A stretch of 35,341 bases of DNA from contig JAFGWT010000003.1 in NCBI GenBank assembly GCA_016937015.1, forward strand, positions 1 to 35,341. Direction: 5' to 3'. The notes under the pieces were generated by a model, which did not search any database, was not told the DNA's origin, and worked only from the letters and a program-made list of their open reading frames with translations. Both the position numbers and the translations under genes were made by a program. Origin of the DNA: Deltaproteobacteria bacterium (GTDB lineage Bacteria > Myxococcota_A > Polyangia > JAAYKL01). This document shows, piece by piece, positions 17,392 through 26,337 of this stretch; position 1 is the stretch's first letter; the number at the start of each line of letters is the position of its first letter.

Positions 17392-19311
17392 ATGACAGAC
17401 GCCGATTTCGCAGGGCAACTGCTGGACGGAAAATACCTGCTCTCGAAAAAACTTGGAGAAGGGGGAATGGGAGCCGTATATGCAGGCCAACATGTCGCCA
17501 CCGGCAGAATGGTTGCCGTAAAAATTCTTCACTCAGAACTGATTTCCAACGAGGAACTGGTGCATCGGTTCATTAGAGAAGCACAGGCGGAAGTTGCCAT
17601 CAATCATAAGAATGTTATCGATGTGCTGGATTTGGGGGCACTGCCCTCCGGTGAGCCCTATATGGTCATGGAATATCTCATCGGCGCCGGACTCGACGAA
17701 ATCATTACGGCCCAAAAACAGCTCGATTTGCCCACCGCATGCGCAGTCATGGCACAGACTCTCCACGCCATCAGCGCTGCGCATGACAAAGGCGTGGTGC
17801 ACCGGGACTTAAAACCTGAAAACATTTTCATCAATTGCCCGGACGAAGACACGCTGGAAATAAAGTTAATCGATTTTGGCATATCGAAAATACAGGATCA
17901 GGACGTCACCAAACTGACCCAGGAAGGGACAACGCTGGGGACCCCGGCGTACATGTCCCCCGAACAGGTTCGGGGCGCCATGGAGATGAATCATCTGACC
18001 GACATTTATGCGGCCGGCATCATCTTTTACGAAATGCTCAGTGGCGATACCCCATTTGAAGGAAAGCAGTATGCCGCGCTGCTGGCCAATATTCTGACCT
18101 CGGAGCCCAGGCATCCTCAGACCGTGAATAAAAAGTTTCCCATGGCTGCATGGCCGGTCATTCAAAAAGCAATTTCCAAGGATCCCGCCAACCGATATCA
18201 AAGTGCCGAGGAGATGCTTTCGGCGGTACTCAAACTGACTGAAGAAGTGGACCGTATCAATGGGCTGGCCGCACTGCCGGCGGCAATTTTGCTGGCCAAC
18301 AGCGACAAAAGCATCCCCCCTCACCTTGCGCTGGCCGATGGGTTTATCGCCAATGGCGGGGCAAATGGGTCGAAAACCGATCACAGGCGATTGGCAAAAC
18401 AGTCGCCACTGAATGCCGAGGCCACAGCCGAAACCATCCTGCATTCGAGCAGCTCAACTGAAACGCCGGCGATATCCCATCGCCGCACTGGCTCAAGGGC
18501 CGCTACCGAAGACGTTCCCATTGGCAGAACCGGGCCGTCGGCGGTGTTGCAAGGTAAGCTTCGCAACACCTCTGCCACAATTCGAAATGAACCGGCCGCG
18601 CGCCCAGGCCGCAAGAAAAAAAAGGGCTTCGGTGCTGTGCTCTTCACAGCACTGGCATTGTTGGCCGGTCTGGCATACGTCTATGTTGAAATGGGCGAAG
18701 AAGCAGACGAAGCCAGCGACGACATTGTACAAATCGAAATTGTCGATGCCCCGCCCCGCGCTCAGATTTTCTATGACAACAAACCCATGGCGGTGAATCC
18801 CTTTCGGGTAACCATTCAGCACAAATGGACGCCGATTCGCGTTGATCTCGGCAACCGAACCCGCATGCGATTCGTCGTGAAACCCAATCGGGATATGCGC
18901 ATTCAGTATGTGGCAGGTGAAACCTCTGCCCAAATTTTAAAGGATGAAAATGGTCCGTCCATAATCGAACCGTCCCAGGGGACGCAAAAAAAAGCAACTG
19001 CGCCCTCTGTCACTGCCCGTTCAACCCAGGCTGGTCCCACAACGCGACGAACAGACACTAAAAATCCGACCGAACCGTCCCATAGCGCCGGCACCGCCAA
19101 GTCATCAGGTGCCGCCAGTCCCCAAAAAGCATCGGTCAAAAAGAAGACCGCAACCAAAAGCAGTTCGCAAAAAAGCACCAAAACCAGCCAGAAAAAGAAA
19201 CCACAGACGAAACCCACAGGAACGGCGAAACCCCGCACCAACAGCAGTAAAAAACGCGCCAATCCATTTAAAAAACTGAAAAGCGAAATCAAAAGGGCGT
19301 TCAAGGATTAA
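17392..19311 (+). CDS. Transmembrane Ser/Thr protein kinase with PEGA-like domain
   Basis: Hanks-type kinase of 639 aa. The catalytic domain has the glycine loop GEGGMG (22-27), Lys44 (VAVKIL), HRDLKPEN with Asp139, DFG at 161-163 and the activation-segment end GTPAYMSPE. A linker of about 120 residues precedes one membrane helix (about 413-433). Outside the membrane, IVDAPPRAQIFYDNKPMAVNPFRV resembles a PEGA-type beta domain. The last 100 residues are Lys/Ser/Thr-rich and highly basic, suited to bind the cell wall or an acidic polymer. All catalytic residues are present. It converges with prmC and has no adjacent phosphatase. Confidence 0.95.
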   Translation: MTDADFAGQLLDGKYLLSKKLGEGGMGAVYAGQHVATGRMVAVKILHSELISNEELVHRFIREAQAEVAINHKNVIDVLDLGALPSGEPYMVMEYLIGAGLDEIITAQKQLDLPTACAVMAQTLHAISAAHDKGVVHRDLKPENIFINCPDEDTLEIKLIDFGISKIQDQDVTKLTQEGTTLGTPAYMSPEQVRGAMEMNHLTDIYAAGIIFYEMLSGDTPFEGKQYAALLANILTSEPRHPQTVNKKFPMAAWPVIQKAISKDPANRYQSAEEMLSAVLKLTEEVDRINGLAALPAAILLANSDKSIPPHLALADGFIANGGANGSKTDHRRLAKQSPLNAEATAETILHSSSSTETPAISHRRTGSRAATEDVPIGRTGPSAVLQGKLRNTSATIRNEPAARPGRKKKKGFGAVLFTALALLAGLAYVYVEMGEEADEASDDIVQIEIVDAPPRAQIFYDNKPMAVNPFRVTIQHKWTPIRVDLGNRTRMRFVVKPNRDMRIQYVAGETSAQILKDENGPSIIEPSQGTQKKATAPSVTARSTQAGPTTRRTDTKNPTEPSHSAGTAKSSGAASPQKASVKKKTATKSSSQKSTKTSQKKKPQTKPTGTAKPRTNSSKKRANPFKKLKSEIKRAFKD

Positions 19312-19327
19312 CGCTGCTGCTGCCGCA

Positions 19328-20185
19328 CTACAGGTCAACAAAAGCCACAACGCGATTTTTACCGGCCAAATCGGCGATGGTCGTGCCCTGACGTCCCAGC
19401 AGCTCAGGTCCCAGTTCGGTGGCCACCCTCACCGTCTGCGTATCGTCAAGTTCAATAAATATCGAGGCGCCTTTGTTGGCAAACGTCTTCACCTGACCAA
19501 GCAGCCGTCGTGTGATATCCAGTCCATCTGCGCCGCCGCCGAGCAGAGCCAGCTGGGGTTCCTGCTGCACCTCAATCGACAACTCGGGCAATTCCGTTGC
19601 CCGCACATATGGCGGATTGGCCACAATCACATCGTATCGGTTCTGAGGGGGCAGCGCCTCAAACAGGTCGCCCTCAAACAGGGTGATGCGTTGGCTTAAA
19701 TCGTGTTTCGCCACATTCCGAGCAGCCACAGCCAAAGCCTCCGGGCTGATATCTGTGGCGTGTACTGTCACTCCCGGACACTCGGATGCCACAGCCACAG
19801 CCACACAACCGGATCCAGTGCACAAATCCAGCACCGTCATGCCATCCTGGCACACATCCACCGCGGCCTGAACAAGTGTTTCTGTATCGGGTCTTGGCAC
19901 CAGTACAAGGGGATTGACTTCAAAAGAAAGTGACCAGAACTCTTTAATGCCAGTGATATGCGCGTTGCACTCCCCCCTACGTCGTCTGGCCACCAGCGCC
20001 CGAAACTGCGTCAACTCGTCCTGATGCAGTGGACGGTCGAAATGGGTGTACAGGTACAGACGTTCCACATCGAGCAAATGACATAGCAGCAATTCGGCCT
20101 CGAGACGGGCAGACGGCATTTGTCGTTCGTTAAAATCATTGGTGGTCCAGTCCAGGACCCGCTTAATTGTCCAGTTTTGTTCCAT
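19328..20185 (-). CDS. prmC: Peptide chain release factor N5-glutamine methyltransferase
   Basis: SAM-dependent enzyme that methylates the GGQ glutamine of release factors. The N-terminal helical domain (SARLEAELLLCHLLDVERLYLY) is followed by the PrmC link FWSLSFEVNPLVLVPRPDTE, the SAM-binding loop VLDLCTGSGCVAVAVA and the catalytic NPPYV. The ATG at 20185 gives 285 aa, normal for the family; an upstream start at 20227 would add 14 residues. One oddity is IELDDTQ where IELG/IEIG is usual near the C-terminus. No prfA is adjacent. Confidence 0.93.
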   Translation of the reverse strand: MEQNWTIKRVLDWTTNDFNERQMPSARLEAELLLCHLLDVERLYLYTHFDRPLHQDELTQFRALVARRRRGECNAHITGIKEFWSLSFEVNPLVLVPRPDTETLVQAAVDVCQDGMTVLDLCTGSGCVAVAVASECPGVTVHATDISPEALAVAARNVAKHDLSQRITLFEGDLFEALPPQNRYDVIVANPPYVRATELPELSIEVQQEPQLALLGGGADGLDITRRLLGQVKTFANKGASIFIELDDTQTVRVATELGPELLGRQGTTIADLAGKNRVVAFVDL

Positions 20186-20446
20186 GGGGCAATTCCGATT
20201 GAGCTGCGTTTTACAGACTTGACACAACTAAGACAACACAAAACACACTGACAGATCGTCTGTCAACCAGTATTCCCGGACCGCACACCGCCGCCTCGGC
20301 ATGGGTTTGCCAATCTGGCTTATCCGCGTAAATTATTGATTTTTTCTTGTCTGAACGCCAACCTCGGAGTAAAGCTCACCCTTGCGCACTGCGTTGACTT
20401 TTTCGATTTCATTGTTATCGGTGTATTTGCGGGAAGCCACAGAAAA

Positions 20447-21496
20447 ATGGAAAAACGAGACTATTACGAAGTTCTGGATGTAGACAAATCAGCAGACGCC
20501 AAAACGATAAAGCAGGCTTATCGCCGTCTGGCTTTAAAATACCACCCGGATAAAAATCCCGGCAACAAGGACGCTGAAGAAAAATTCAAGGAAGCCGCGG
20601 AGGCCTACGACGTCCTTGGCAATGCCGAAAAACGTAAAGTGTATGACCGATACGGACATGCGGGACTCTCTGGACAGTCGTCCGGGTTTTCCGGCATGGA
20701 CGACATCTTTTCACATTTTGGCGACATTTTTTCAGATTTCTTCGGCGGCGATATTTTTGGAAACCGTCGTTCCACCCGTCCGCCACGCCCGCCCCGCGGC
20801 GCGGATTTAAAGGTGCAAATGGACGTCACCTTTGAAGAAGCGTATCGTGGCACGCGGAAAAAAATTGAACTGACCCAACGAAAAAAATGCAGCGAATGCG
20901 ACGGAACCGGATCTGCCCGCGGTAGTTTTCCCGAAACCTGCGGTACCTGTCAGGGACATGGTCAAGTGGTGCAGCGAACGGGATTTATGACTATGGTAAC
21001 GCCCTGCCCCGATTGCGGTGGCAAAGGAACAATGATAACAACCCCCTGCGAAAAATGCGACGGCACCGGTAAGGAGCCCTTCAATCGCAGCGTCACCGCC
21101 ACCGTTCCAGCCGGTGTGGATACTGGCATGCGACTTCGCCTTGCCGGAGAAGGCGAAAAGCCCGACATTGGTGATCCGGGGGATTTATATGTGTTCATAC
21201 ACGTAGACGAACATCCCGTGCTGATCAGAAATCAGGATGATCTTCATTTTGAAGCCGAGATCTCTTTTATTGACGCGATTCTAGGCGGTATCGTTGAAGT
21301 TCCACTGGTGGACGAACGCCTTGAACTGGAAATCCCCAAAGCCATCCAGCCTGGAGATGTGATTACCATCGAAGGCAAAGGGATGCCCCATATCGGGACC
21401 TCCCATCGCGGCGATTTGCACGTCATGTTCAAAGTTAATCTGCCCACGGAAATAACGGATGCCCAGCGTAAGTTGCTGGAGCAGTTCGACGCCTGA
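20447..21496 (+). CDS. dnaJ: Chaperone DnaJ
   Basis: Hsp40 co-chaperone that delivers clients to DnaK and stimulates its ATPase. A J domain with HPD (YHPDKNPG, about 32-39) is followed by a Gly/Phe-rich segment ([20 protein letters not shown]) and four zinc-binding CxxCxGxG repeats: [24 protein letters not shown] and CEKCDGTG. Two C-terminal substrate-binding subdomains complete it. It is 349 aa from the ATG at 20447, chosen because [12 protein letters not shown] is the canonical beginning; the frame is open further upstream. No dnaK or grpE is in the window, so it may be a second DnaJ or simply unlinked. Confidence 0.96.
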   Translation: MEKRDYYEVLDVDKSADAKTIKQAYRRLALKYHPDKNPGNKDAEEKFKEAAEAYDVLGNAEKRKVYDRYGHAGLSGQSSGFSGMDDIFSHFGDIFSDFFGGDIFGNRRSTRPPRPPRGADLKVQMDVTFEEAYRGTRKKIELTQRKKCSECDGTGSARGSFPETCGTCQGHGQVVQRTGFMTMVTPCPDCGGKGTMITTPCEKCDGTGKEPFNRSVTATVPAGVDTGMRLRLAGEGEKPDIGDPGDLYVFIHVDEHPVLIRNQDDLHFEAEISFIDAILGGIVEVPLVDERLELEIPKAIQPGDVITIEGKGMPHIGTSHRGDLHVMFKVNLPTEITDAQRKLLEQFDA

Positions 21497-21550
21497 CCCC
21501 TAAACCATCAATACAGAGAAAAATTGTGTTTTCTTTCGATGATGGCCTCT

Positions 21551-21577
21551 GGCCCGCCACCAATACGGGCCTATAAT
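21551..21577 (+). promoter_or_regulatory. Hairpin plus -10 box before the cNMP-fold gene
   Basis: A perfect 6-bp stem GGCCCG...CGGGCC (21551-21556 with 21566-21571) is followed at once by TATAAT (21572-21577). The hairpin could end dnaJ transcription. The TATAAT could be the -10 box of the next gene, with no good -35 box visible. Confidence 0.35.
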
Positions 21578-21629
21578 TACCGGTACTGTGTCAAATCCCA
21601 ATAATTCACTGAACAGCGAGGTTGCCATC

Positions 21630-22910
21630 ATGGACGGTGCGCAAAATTCAGCAGTAATCCAGTCGCTGCTGAATCAGGGCGCCTACGAGCAGGCGCTGAA
21701 AATCGCCGGTCCCAGGCTTGAAACAAATCCGGACAATCTGACGGCATGGTATCAAGTGGCATGCGCCTCAGCCCATCTCACTAAAAGTGAGGGCGCAATA
21801 ACCAATTTCTCTCACGCACTTTTTTCACTGACACAGGGCGGGAAACCACTTTGGGCGCTGGTAGCCTTGCAGGACGACCTTGTCCCCCAAAGCCGTTATC
21901 AACAGCTGATTGAAAATCTGATTGCGCAGTATGCCTCAGGCAACCCCACTGGAGGGCTCACTGACCTGATGGCGCCCTGTATTTCGCGGCATTCATCACC
22001 GCAACAGAATGTGGCGCAATGGAATGACGGGCTGTCCCGGGACGAACTCAACCATATGGCTGACAGTCTGTGCGCGGTGGCATGGGGGCAATCGCTCGAG
22101 CAGCTGGCGGGCAATCCCAAAATAAGCTATTTACCTATATTTTCCAGTGCGAGCCCGGATACCTTCAGACAGCTCATCAGCGCCCTTAAAGTGTGTCATG
22201 CGAACAGGGGCGATACACTTGTTAAGCAGGGATCACGCACCATTGCACTGCAGATAATGGTTGCGGGATCAGCCTCTGGGGAAATGGCAATCGGCAAGGG
22301 CAGCAGTGCCCCCTGTACGGTTATCGACGGTGGCATTCTGGGCGAAGAGTCGATAGTGACAGGCAATGCCGAAACCACAACCTTCATTGCCAACGAACCC
22401 TGTACTCTGCTTCAAATCCCGGAGACGACACTGAATTCAATGGCGCAACATGACGCGAATATGGCCCGGGCGATGGTCATGGCCTACCAGCAACGCATTG
22501 TCTTTGCACTGTTACGCCATAATCACGGTTTGCAGGAGATTGACTTGCGTCGCCGTCCCAACATATTGCGACAGATGGACCCCGAATTGTACGAGAGCGG
22601 CACCGCTGTTCATTCATCTGCAGCCAATTGCGTTGCCGGCGAATCCGGCTGCTTGCTTGTTTTTTCCGGCAGTATTGCTGAAACAGACGATGTGCCGTCG
22701 GCGTCCGGCTTGATTCGGACGGACAGCGGGCCAGTGTACCGGCGGGGAGACTGGATTGACCTCCAGAGGTGGACGGCGGCGGGGTCAGTACCCAGAGTGC
22801 TGCGCGCAAACGAAAATACTGTATCACTCAAATTGAGTCGAACTGCATTTCATGCCATAATCTCTGAGTATCCACAATTGGCAGAGGCGATGTATCCGCT
22901 TCAGGTTTGA
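21630..22910 (+). CDS. TPR-like plus cyclic-nucleotide-binding-fold protein
   Basis: Soluble protein of about 426 aa. Residues 1-90 look like two TPR helices pairs (SLLNQGAYEQALKIAGPRLETNPDNLTAWYQVACASAH). Residues about 180-300 look like a cNMP-binding beta-barrel: VKQGSRTIALQIMVAGSASGEM, GGILGEESIVTGNAETTTFIANEPCTLLQIPE, with the helix after it. The phosphate-binding arginine typical of true cAMP sites is not evident. The last 100 residues may be a second, shorter barrel. The ATG at 21630 has GAGG 9 nt upstream; a GTG at 21588, 10 nt after a TATAAT, could be a leaderless start. First gene of a compact four-gene cluster. Confidence 0.75.
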   Translation: MDGAQNSAVIQSLLNQGAYEQALKIAGPRLETNPDNLTAWYQVACASAHLTKSEGAITNFSHALFSLTQGGKPLWALVALQDDLVPQSRYQQLIENLIAQYASGNPTGGLTDLMAPCISRHSSPQQNVAQWNDGLSRDELNHMADSLCAVAWGQSLEQLAGNPKISYLPIFSSASPDTFRQLISALKVCHANRGDTLVKQGSRTIALQIMVAGSASGEMAIGKGSSAPCTVIDGGILGEESIVTGNAETTTFIANEPCTLLQIPETTLNSMAQHDANMARAMVMAYQQRIVFALLRHNHGLQEIDLRRRPNILRQMDPELYESGTAVHSSAANCVAGESGCLLVFSGSIAETDDVPSASGLIRTDSGPVYRRGDWIDLQRWTAAGSVPRVLRANENTVSLKLSRTAFHAIISEYPQLAEAMYPLQV

Positions 22911-22976
22911 GTTTGAATGATATTAGCCCGGCGTCATGTTTCACGCCGGCGAAGAAAGCAGTCATTCCATCACGTT

Positions 22977-23663
22977 ATGAACGATCAAATAAAAAAACAA
23001 ACAAATCTGGGAATTGCACTGGCTGTTATAGGATTTGCCATGATTGGTGGTGCATTGGTTCTTGTCCCCAAACTGGTGGATGAGAAAGTGAAAAGCATCC
23101 GATTAAAGGAAAAATCAGCAGCCACCACTGCACTGGGACCAGCGGCAGCGACTCCCAACACGTCGAGTGACGCAGCTCAAAACGCCGATTCCCGTTCAGC
23201 CGAATCTCATCCGAATGACCCCAAAGGCGCTGCCCCCGCAAATGCATCTGCAGAAAAATCCGCCAACACCGGGCTGACCAGATCGGAATCAACATCAGCA
23301 AAGGCGGCATCGGTGCCAACTTATGCACCTGCCGGCAACACGCCCCCTTCCGGAGACGCAAAGGATGGCAGTTCATGGGAAATTGTCCTGACGAACAAAT
23401 ACGAGCCGAACGATGCATCCAAACCTGCACTTGAGGCTGTAATTCAACAAATGAAAAAAAACCCGTCGCTGCGAATTCGCGTGCTTGGCACAAACAATAT
23501 AAACCGAATGAGCAAACTGGCTCAGATTGGCGCTAATCGTATCGCGGGCACAATCATAAAAGATGCGCGAATACCGTCCGAACGCGTCGAAGTTGCAGTT
23601 GAACAGAAAACCGGCATGACAGACGTTCGGGTGATTATCAGTATCCTTGGAGGTGCCAGATGA
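22977..23663 (+). CDS. Membrane-anchored degenerate OmpA-like protein
   Basis: About 228 aa: a short cytoplasmic start, one membrane helix (IALAVIGFAMIGGALVLVPKLV), a long Ala/Ser/Asn-rich linker of roughly 90 residues, and a C-terminal domain. The C-terminal domain (ALEAVIQQMKKNPSLRIRVLGT...IGANRIAGTIIKDARIPSERVEV) follows the OmpA C-terminal pattern, but GHTD is replaced by GTNN. The usual peptidoglycan-binding Asp is therefore missing, while the second-helix Arg is kept. A frame start at 22917 would add 20 basic residues; neither start has a clear ribosome binding site. It follows the cNMP-fold gene and its stop overlaps the next start. Confidence 0.6.
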   Translation: MNDQIKKQTNLGIALAVIGFAMIGGALVLVPKLVDEKVKSIRLKEKSAATTALGPAAATPNTSSDAAQNADSRSAESHPNDPKGAAPANASAEKSANTGLTRSESTSAKAASVPTYAPAGNTPPSGDAKDGSSWEIVLTNKYEPNDASKPALEAVIQQMKKNPSLRIRVLGTNNINRMSKLAQIGANRIAGTIIKDARIPSERVEVAVEQKTGMTDVRVIISILGGAR

Positions 23664-24493
23664 TTTACCTGTTTATCGCAGTCGCCGCCGGCATTCTCTT
23701 TGGAACCGTGCTGCTCTGGTTGTCAGGATATTATTCCGGACAGGCCCTTACCGGCGCAGCGATGTCCGAATCCCTTGGCAATGTGCAGAGTCTTCAGAGA
23801 CATCTCGAAGGTGAACAGAAAAAAAACCGGGAGCTTCAGGAAAAACTCAAGGAACACAAAAATGCGGCCGCGCCGCCACTCGCACCACCATCGAAAACAA
23901 CGCCATCCGCCGCTGCTGCACGCGATGTGGATACCGAAGTCGCTCGACTGACATCTGAAATCACCCGACTCGAAGGCGCATTGGACAAAGCACTATTTGA
24001 GCTGGATACCGCCAAAGAGGAACTTGAAATCGCCCAGGAAAAGCTCTCCAAAAATCGCCCCACTGAAAAGCCCACCTCGCTGCCCAAACCACAGAAGCGC
24101 GAATCCAAACCCCATTCGGAGAGTGAAGCGCTTGATGAACTCCAGGCAGAGCTGGATATGGAAAAGGTGGCCCATCAACTGGTGCGGGAGGATCTGACCC
24201 AGGTTCAAAACTCCCGTGAGCAACTCAGCGAGGAATTGACAAAAACCAGGCGGGAGCTGGAGCAGGTAAAAAAACTGGCGGCACTGCAATTTTCAACAGA
24301 CACCGGACAGGATACCACCGAGAGCGGGTCCCGCTTTAAAACCATGGCGATTGGAATGAGAAGCCCAACCGCAGCGTCAGGAAACGACCAAAGCAAACTG
24401 CAGTCTGCCCTTGAAAAGACCCAGTCCGAACTGGAGCGGACCAAAAAGGAATTACAGCTGCTTAAAATGCGAAATGAAAATTCGTCAAATTAA
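23660..24493 (+). CDS. Membrane-anchored coiled-coil protein
   Basis: 277 aa: one N-terminal membrane helix (MIYLFIAVAAGILFGTVLLWLSG) followed by long charged alpha-helical stretches (about 28-60, 85-130, 165-210 and 250-275) rich in Glu, Lys and Leu with heptad spacing, broken by Pro/Ala-rich segments. No enzyme motif is visible. The ATG overlaps the preceding stop (ATGA, 4 nt), a classic sign of translational coupling. The layout resembles structural or scaffolding coiled-coil proteins, but topology (cytoplasmic or periplasmic coil) cannot be decided. Confidence 0.65.
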   Translation: MIYLFIAVAAGILFGTVLLWLSGYYSGQALTGAAMSESLGNVQSLQRHLEGEQKKNRELQEKLKEHKNAAAPPLAPPSKTTPSAAAARDVDTEVARLTSEITRLEGALDKALFELDTAKEELEIAQEKLSKNRPTEKPTSLPKPQKRESKPHSESEALDELQAELDMEKVAHQLVREDLTQVQNSREQLSEELTKTRRELEQVKKLAALQFSTDTGQDTTESGSRFKTMAIGMRSPTAASGNDQSKLQSALEKTQSELERTKKELQLLKMRNENSSN

Positions 24494-24513
24494 AGGTAAA
24501 GGTAACAGTGATT

Positions 24514-24819
24514 ATGCCAACAGTACCCATAAGAGCGTATGAACAAAAAAACCTGCCTTTGGAAGAGCGTCTCACTTCACTGGCCAGGCGGTTTTCAACA
24601 CTGAAAAATGCGCACGGTGTCAGTCCATTTGCGCCTGAAATTCTGTATGACTGGATTTCACAAAGTAGCGACATCGCAGTGTTTCAGACCGGATTGCTAA
24701 TGCTGCAGCTGGCAGGCTATGACACCACCGAAAGATTCGACCTGCTGCTCGCCATGTCCGCATGGGATGAAGACGACCGCCAAATGTTCATTAATTTCCT
24801 TAGGGTCTGGGATTTTTAA
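24514..24819 (+). CDS. Small helical protein of unknown function
   Basis: 101 aa, acidic, mostly helical, no signal peptide or membrane segment. It is Trp/Phe-containing (YDWISQSSDIAVFQTGLLMLQLAGYD, MSAWDEDDRQMFINFLRVWDF). I do not recognise a family. A GTG at 24508 would add two residues; AAAGG-type sequences precede both starts. It begins about 20 nt after the coiled-coil gene and ends 3 bp before the convergent truA end, so it is the last gene of the cluster that starts at 21630. Confidence 0.6.
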   Translation: MPTVPIRAYEQKNLPLEERLTSLARRFSTLKNAHGVSPFAPEILYDWISQSSDIAVFQTGLLMLQLAGYDTTERFDLLLAMSAWDEDDRQMFINFLRVWDF

Positions 24820-24822
24820 ATT

Positions 24823-25566
24823 TCAGAGGTTATCGTAAAACACCTCAACCAGCGTAAGTCCATGGGCCGGTGCGGTGCGCCCCCCCAATGACCGATTTCC
24901 CAATCGAAGCATTGTGTCAACTGTATTTGGCGGCAACGCCCCCCGAGCAATATCCACCAGAGTTCCAGCAATAATCCGCACCATGTTTTTTAAAAATGCG
25001 GTGCCCCGCACATGTATTTCCACCACCGGTCCGTTTTCCAGAATGTCGATGGCGGTGATGGTTCGCTCTGTGTTATCGCGCTCGCAGTCGCTGGCCCGAA
25101 ACCCATTGAAGTCATGAGTGCCAAGGAGTGCCCCCGCGCCCCTGCGCATCAAAGACAAATCCAGAGGCGCCGCCACATGCCAGCAGAGATGCTGCAACAA
25201 TGGTGATGGGGCGCTGCGATTCAATACCCGGTAAAGGTAATGTTTGCCCCGGGCGTCGAACCGGGCATTGAAACTGTCGGCCACCTGCGCCACTCCCGTC
25301 ACAGCAATATCGGGTTTACACAGCGCGCAAAGCGATCTGGCGAGTCGATGTTCATTAATGGGTTCATCCAACCGAATACTGGCGACCTGCCCCACCGCAT
25401 GGACACCGGCATCTGTGCGGGAGGCGCCCTGCAGGGATACATCCAGTCGAAGCGCTATCTTCAACGCGTCCAGCAGTTTTCCCTGAACGCTAACAACATT
25501 ATCATGAGCCTGCCAGCCTCTGAATCCCGCGCCGTTGTATTCAATTGTCAGTTTATAGGTGGGCAT
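24823..25566 (-). CDS. truA: tRNA pseudouridine(38-40) synthase TruA
   Basis: Converts U38-U40 in the anticodon arm of tRNAs to pseudouridine. The catalytic Asp52 lies in GASRTDAGVHA, RFDARGKHYLYRVLN and FLKNMVRIIAGTLVDI are family signatures, and the 247 aa length is normal. It follows the outer-membrane barrel gene by 24 nt on the same strand, so it is likely the last gene of a three-gene transcription unit with two envelope proteins. Confidence 0.96.
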   Translation of the reverse strand: MPTYKLTIEYNGAGFRGWQAHDNVVSVQGKLLDALKIALRLDVSLQGASRTDAGVHAVGQVASIRLDEPINEHRLARSLCALCKPDIAVTGVAQVADSFNARFDARGKHYLYRVLNRSAPSPLLQHLCWHVAAPLDLSLMRRGAGALLGTHDFNGFRASDCERDNTERTITAIDILENGPVVEIHVRGTAFLKNMVRIIAGTLVDIARGALPPNTVDTMLRLGNRSLGGRTAPAHGLTLVEVFYDNL

Positions 25567-25590
25567 CTCAATAAAAACGAAACGGTTGAC

Positions 25591-26337
25591 TCAGAACTCG
25601 AGACACAGCCCGGCAAACCAGGTGGCACTGTCGCCAATATTGTTGGGTGTCAAATCCAATTTGCCATTATCACCAAACCCATCGATTTTGGCGTACATCA
25701 GCTCCACAAACAGATAACTGTTGTTAACCCCTACTTCGTTGTCAAACGTGCGGGCTGTGGTTTCGTCAATCCAGTCCAGCAGGAAGGCGACGCCCGGATT
25801 CATTTGCCACCCAAGCGTCCCACCGGAATTATCCCTGTCGCCACCGGTTTTGGTCCACCACAGATACCAGTTGGGGCCGGTTTTAAAGTAAGGCACAAAC
25901 GGTACCCCCAGCTTCTCGGCCAGCACATCGATTCGAATAACACCCAATACAGAGAATGGCATCACGTTAATGGATGTCTGGTCTGCGGATCTTTCCAGTG
26001 TTCCCGTGCCCGTAGTGGATTCCACAAAACCACGGGCTTCCTCCCGCATGAATCCCCAGCCAAAACCAATGGCAAAACTCATCACTTCGTTTACTCGGGC
26101 GAACTGCCAGTCCAGTTCGAGCTCAGCCCGAAACATGCTTTCCTTGTTGCCAAAAAAATCACCGTAGTCGTAATTGGTGTTGTTGACCCGAAATGCACGA
26201 CCGTCCGGGCGGTGGGGACCGAACTTGATTTCCAGTGCTCCGTGCCTTGGAGACGGCATGTACGCCTCAGCCGACTGCGACCACATGACGAGCCCGGCAA
26301 ACAGAGCACACACAGCAATAACAGAATTCCGTTTCAT
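25591..26337 (-). CDS. Outer-membrane beta-barrel protein, MXAN_2562-like
   Basis: 248 aa with a cleavable signal peptide (MKRNSVIAVCALFAGLVMWSQSAEA). The rest is a series of amphipathic strands alternating aromatic and polar residues and ends in Phe (WFAGLCLEF), typical of outer-membrane barrels. GALEIKFGPHRPDG near the start and the ELELDWQF segment resemble the myxobacterial MXAN_2562 outer-membrane protein family. The start ATG directly follows the stop of the CFI-box gene, so the two are surely co-transcribed. The role is unknown. Confidence 0.8.
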   Translation of the reverse strand: MKRNSVIAVCALFAGLVMWSQSAEAYMPSPRHGALEIKFGPHRPDGRAFRVNNTNYDYGDFFGNKESMFRAELELDWQFARVNEVMSFAIGFGWGFMREEARGFVESTTGTGTLERSADQTSINVMPFSVLGVIRIDVLAEKLGVPFVPYFKTGPNWYLWWTKTGGDRDNSGGTLGWQMNPGVAFLLDWIDETTARTFDNEVGVNNSYLFVELMYAKIDGFGDNGKLDLTPNNIGDSATWFAGLCLEF

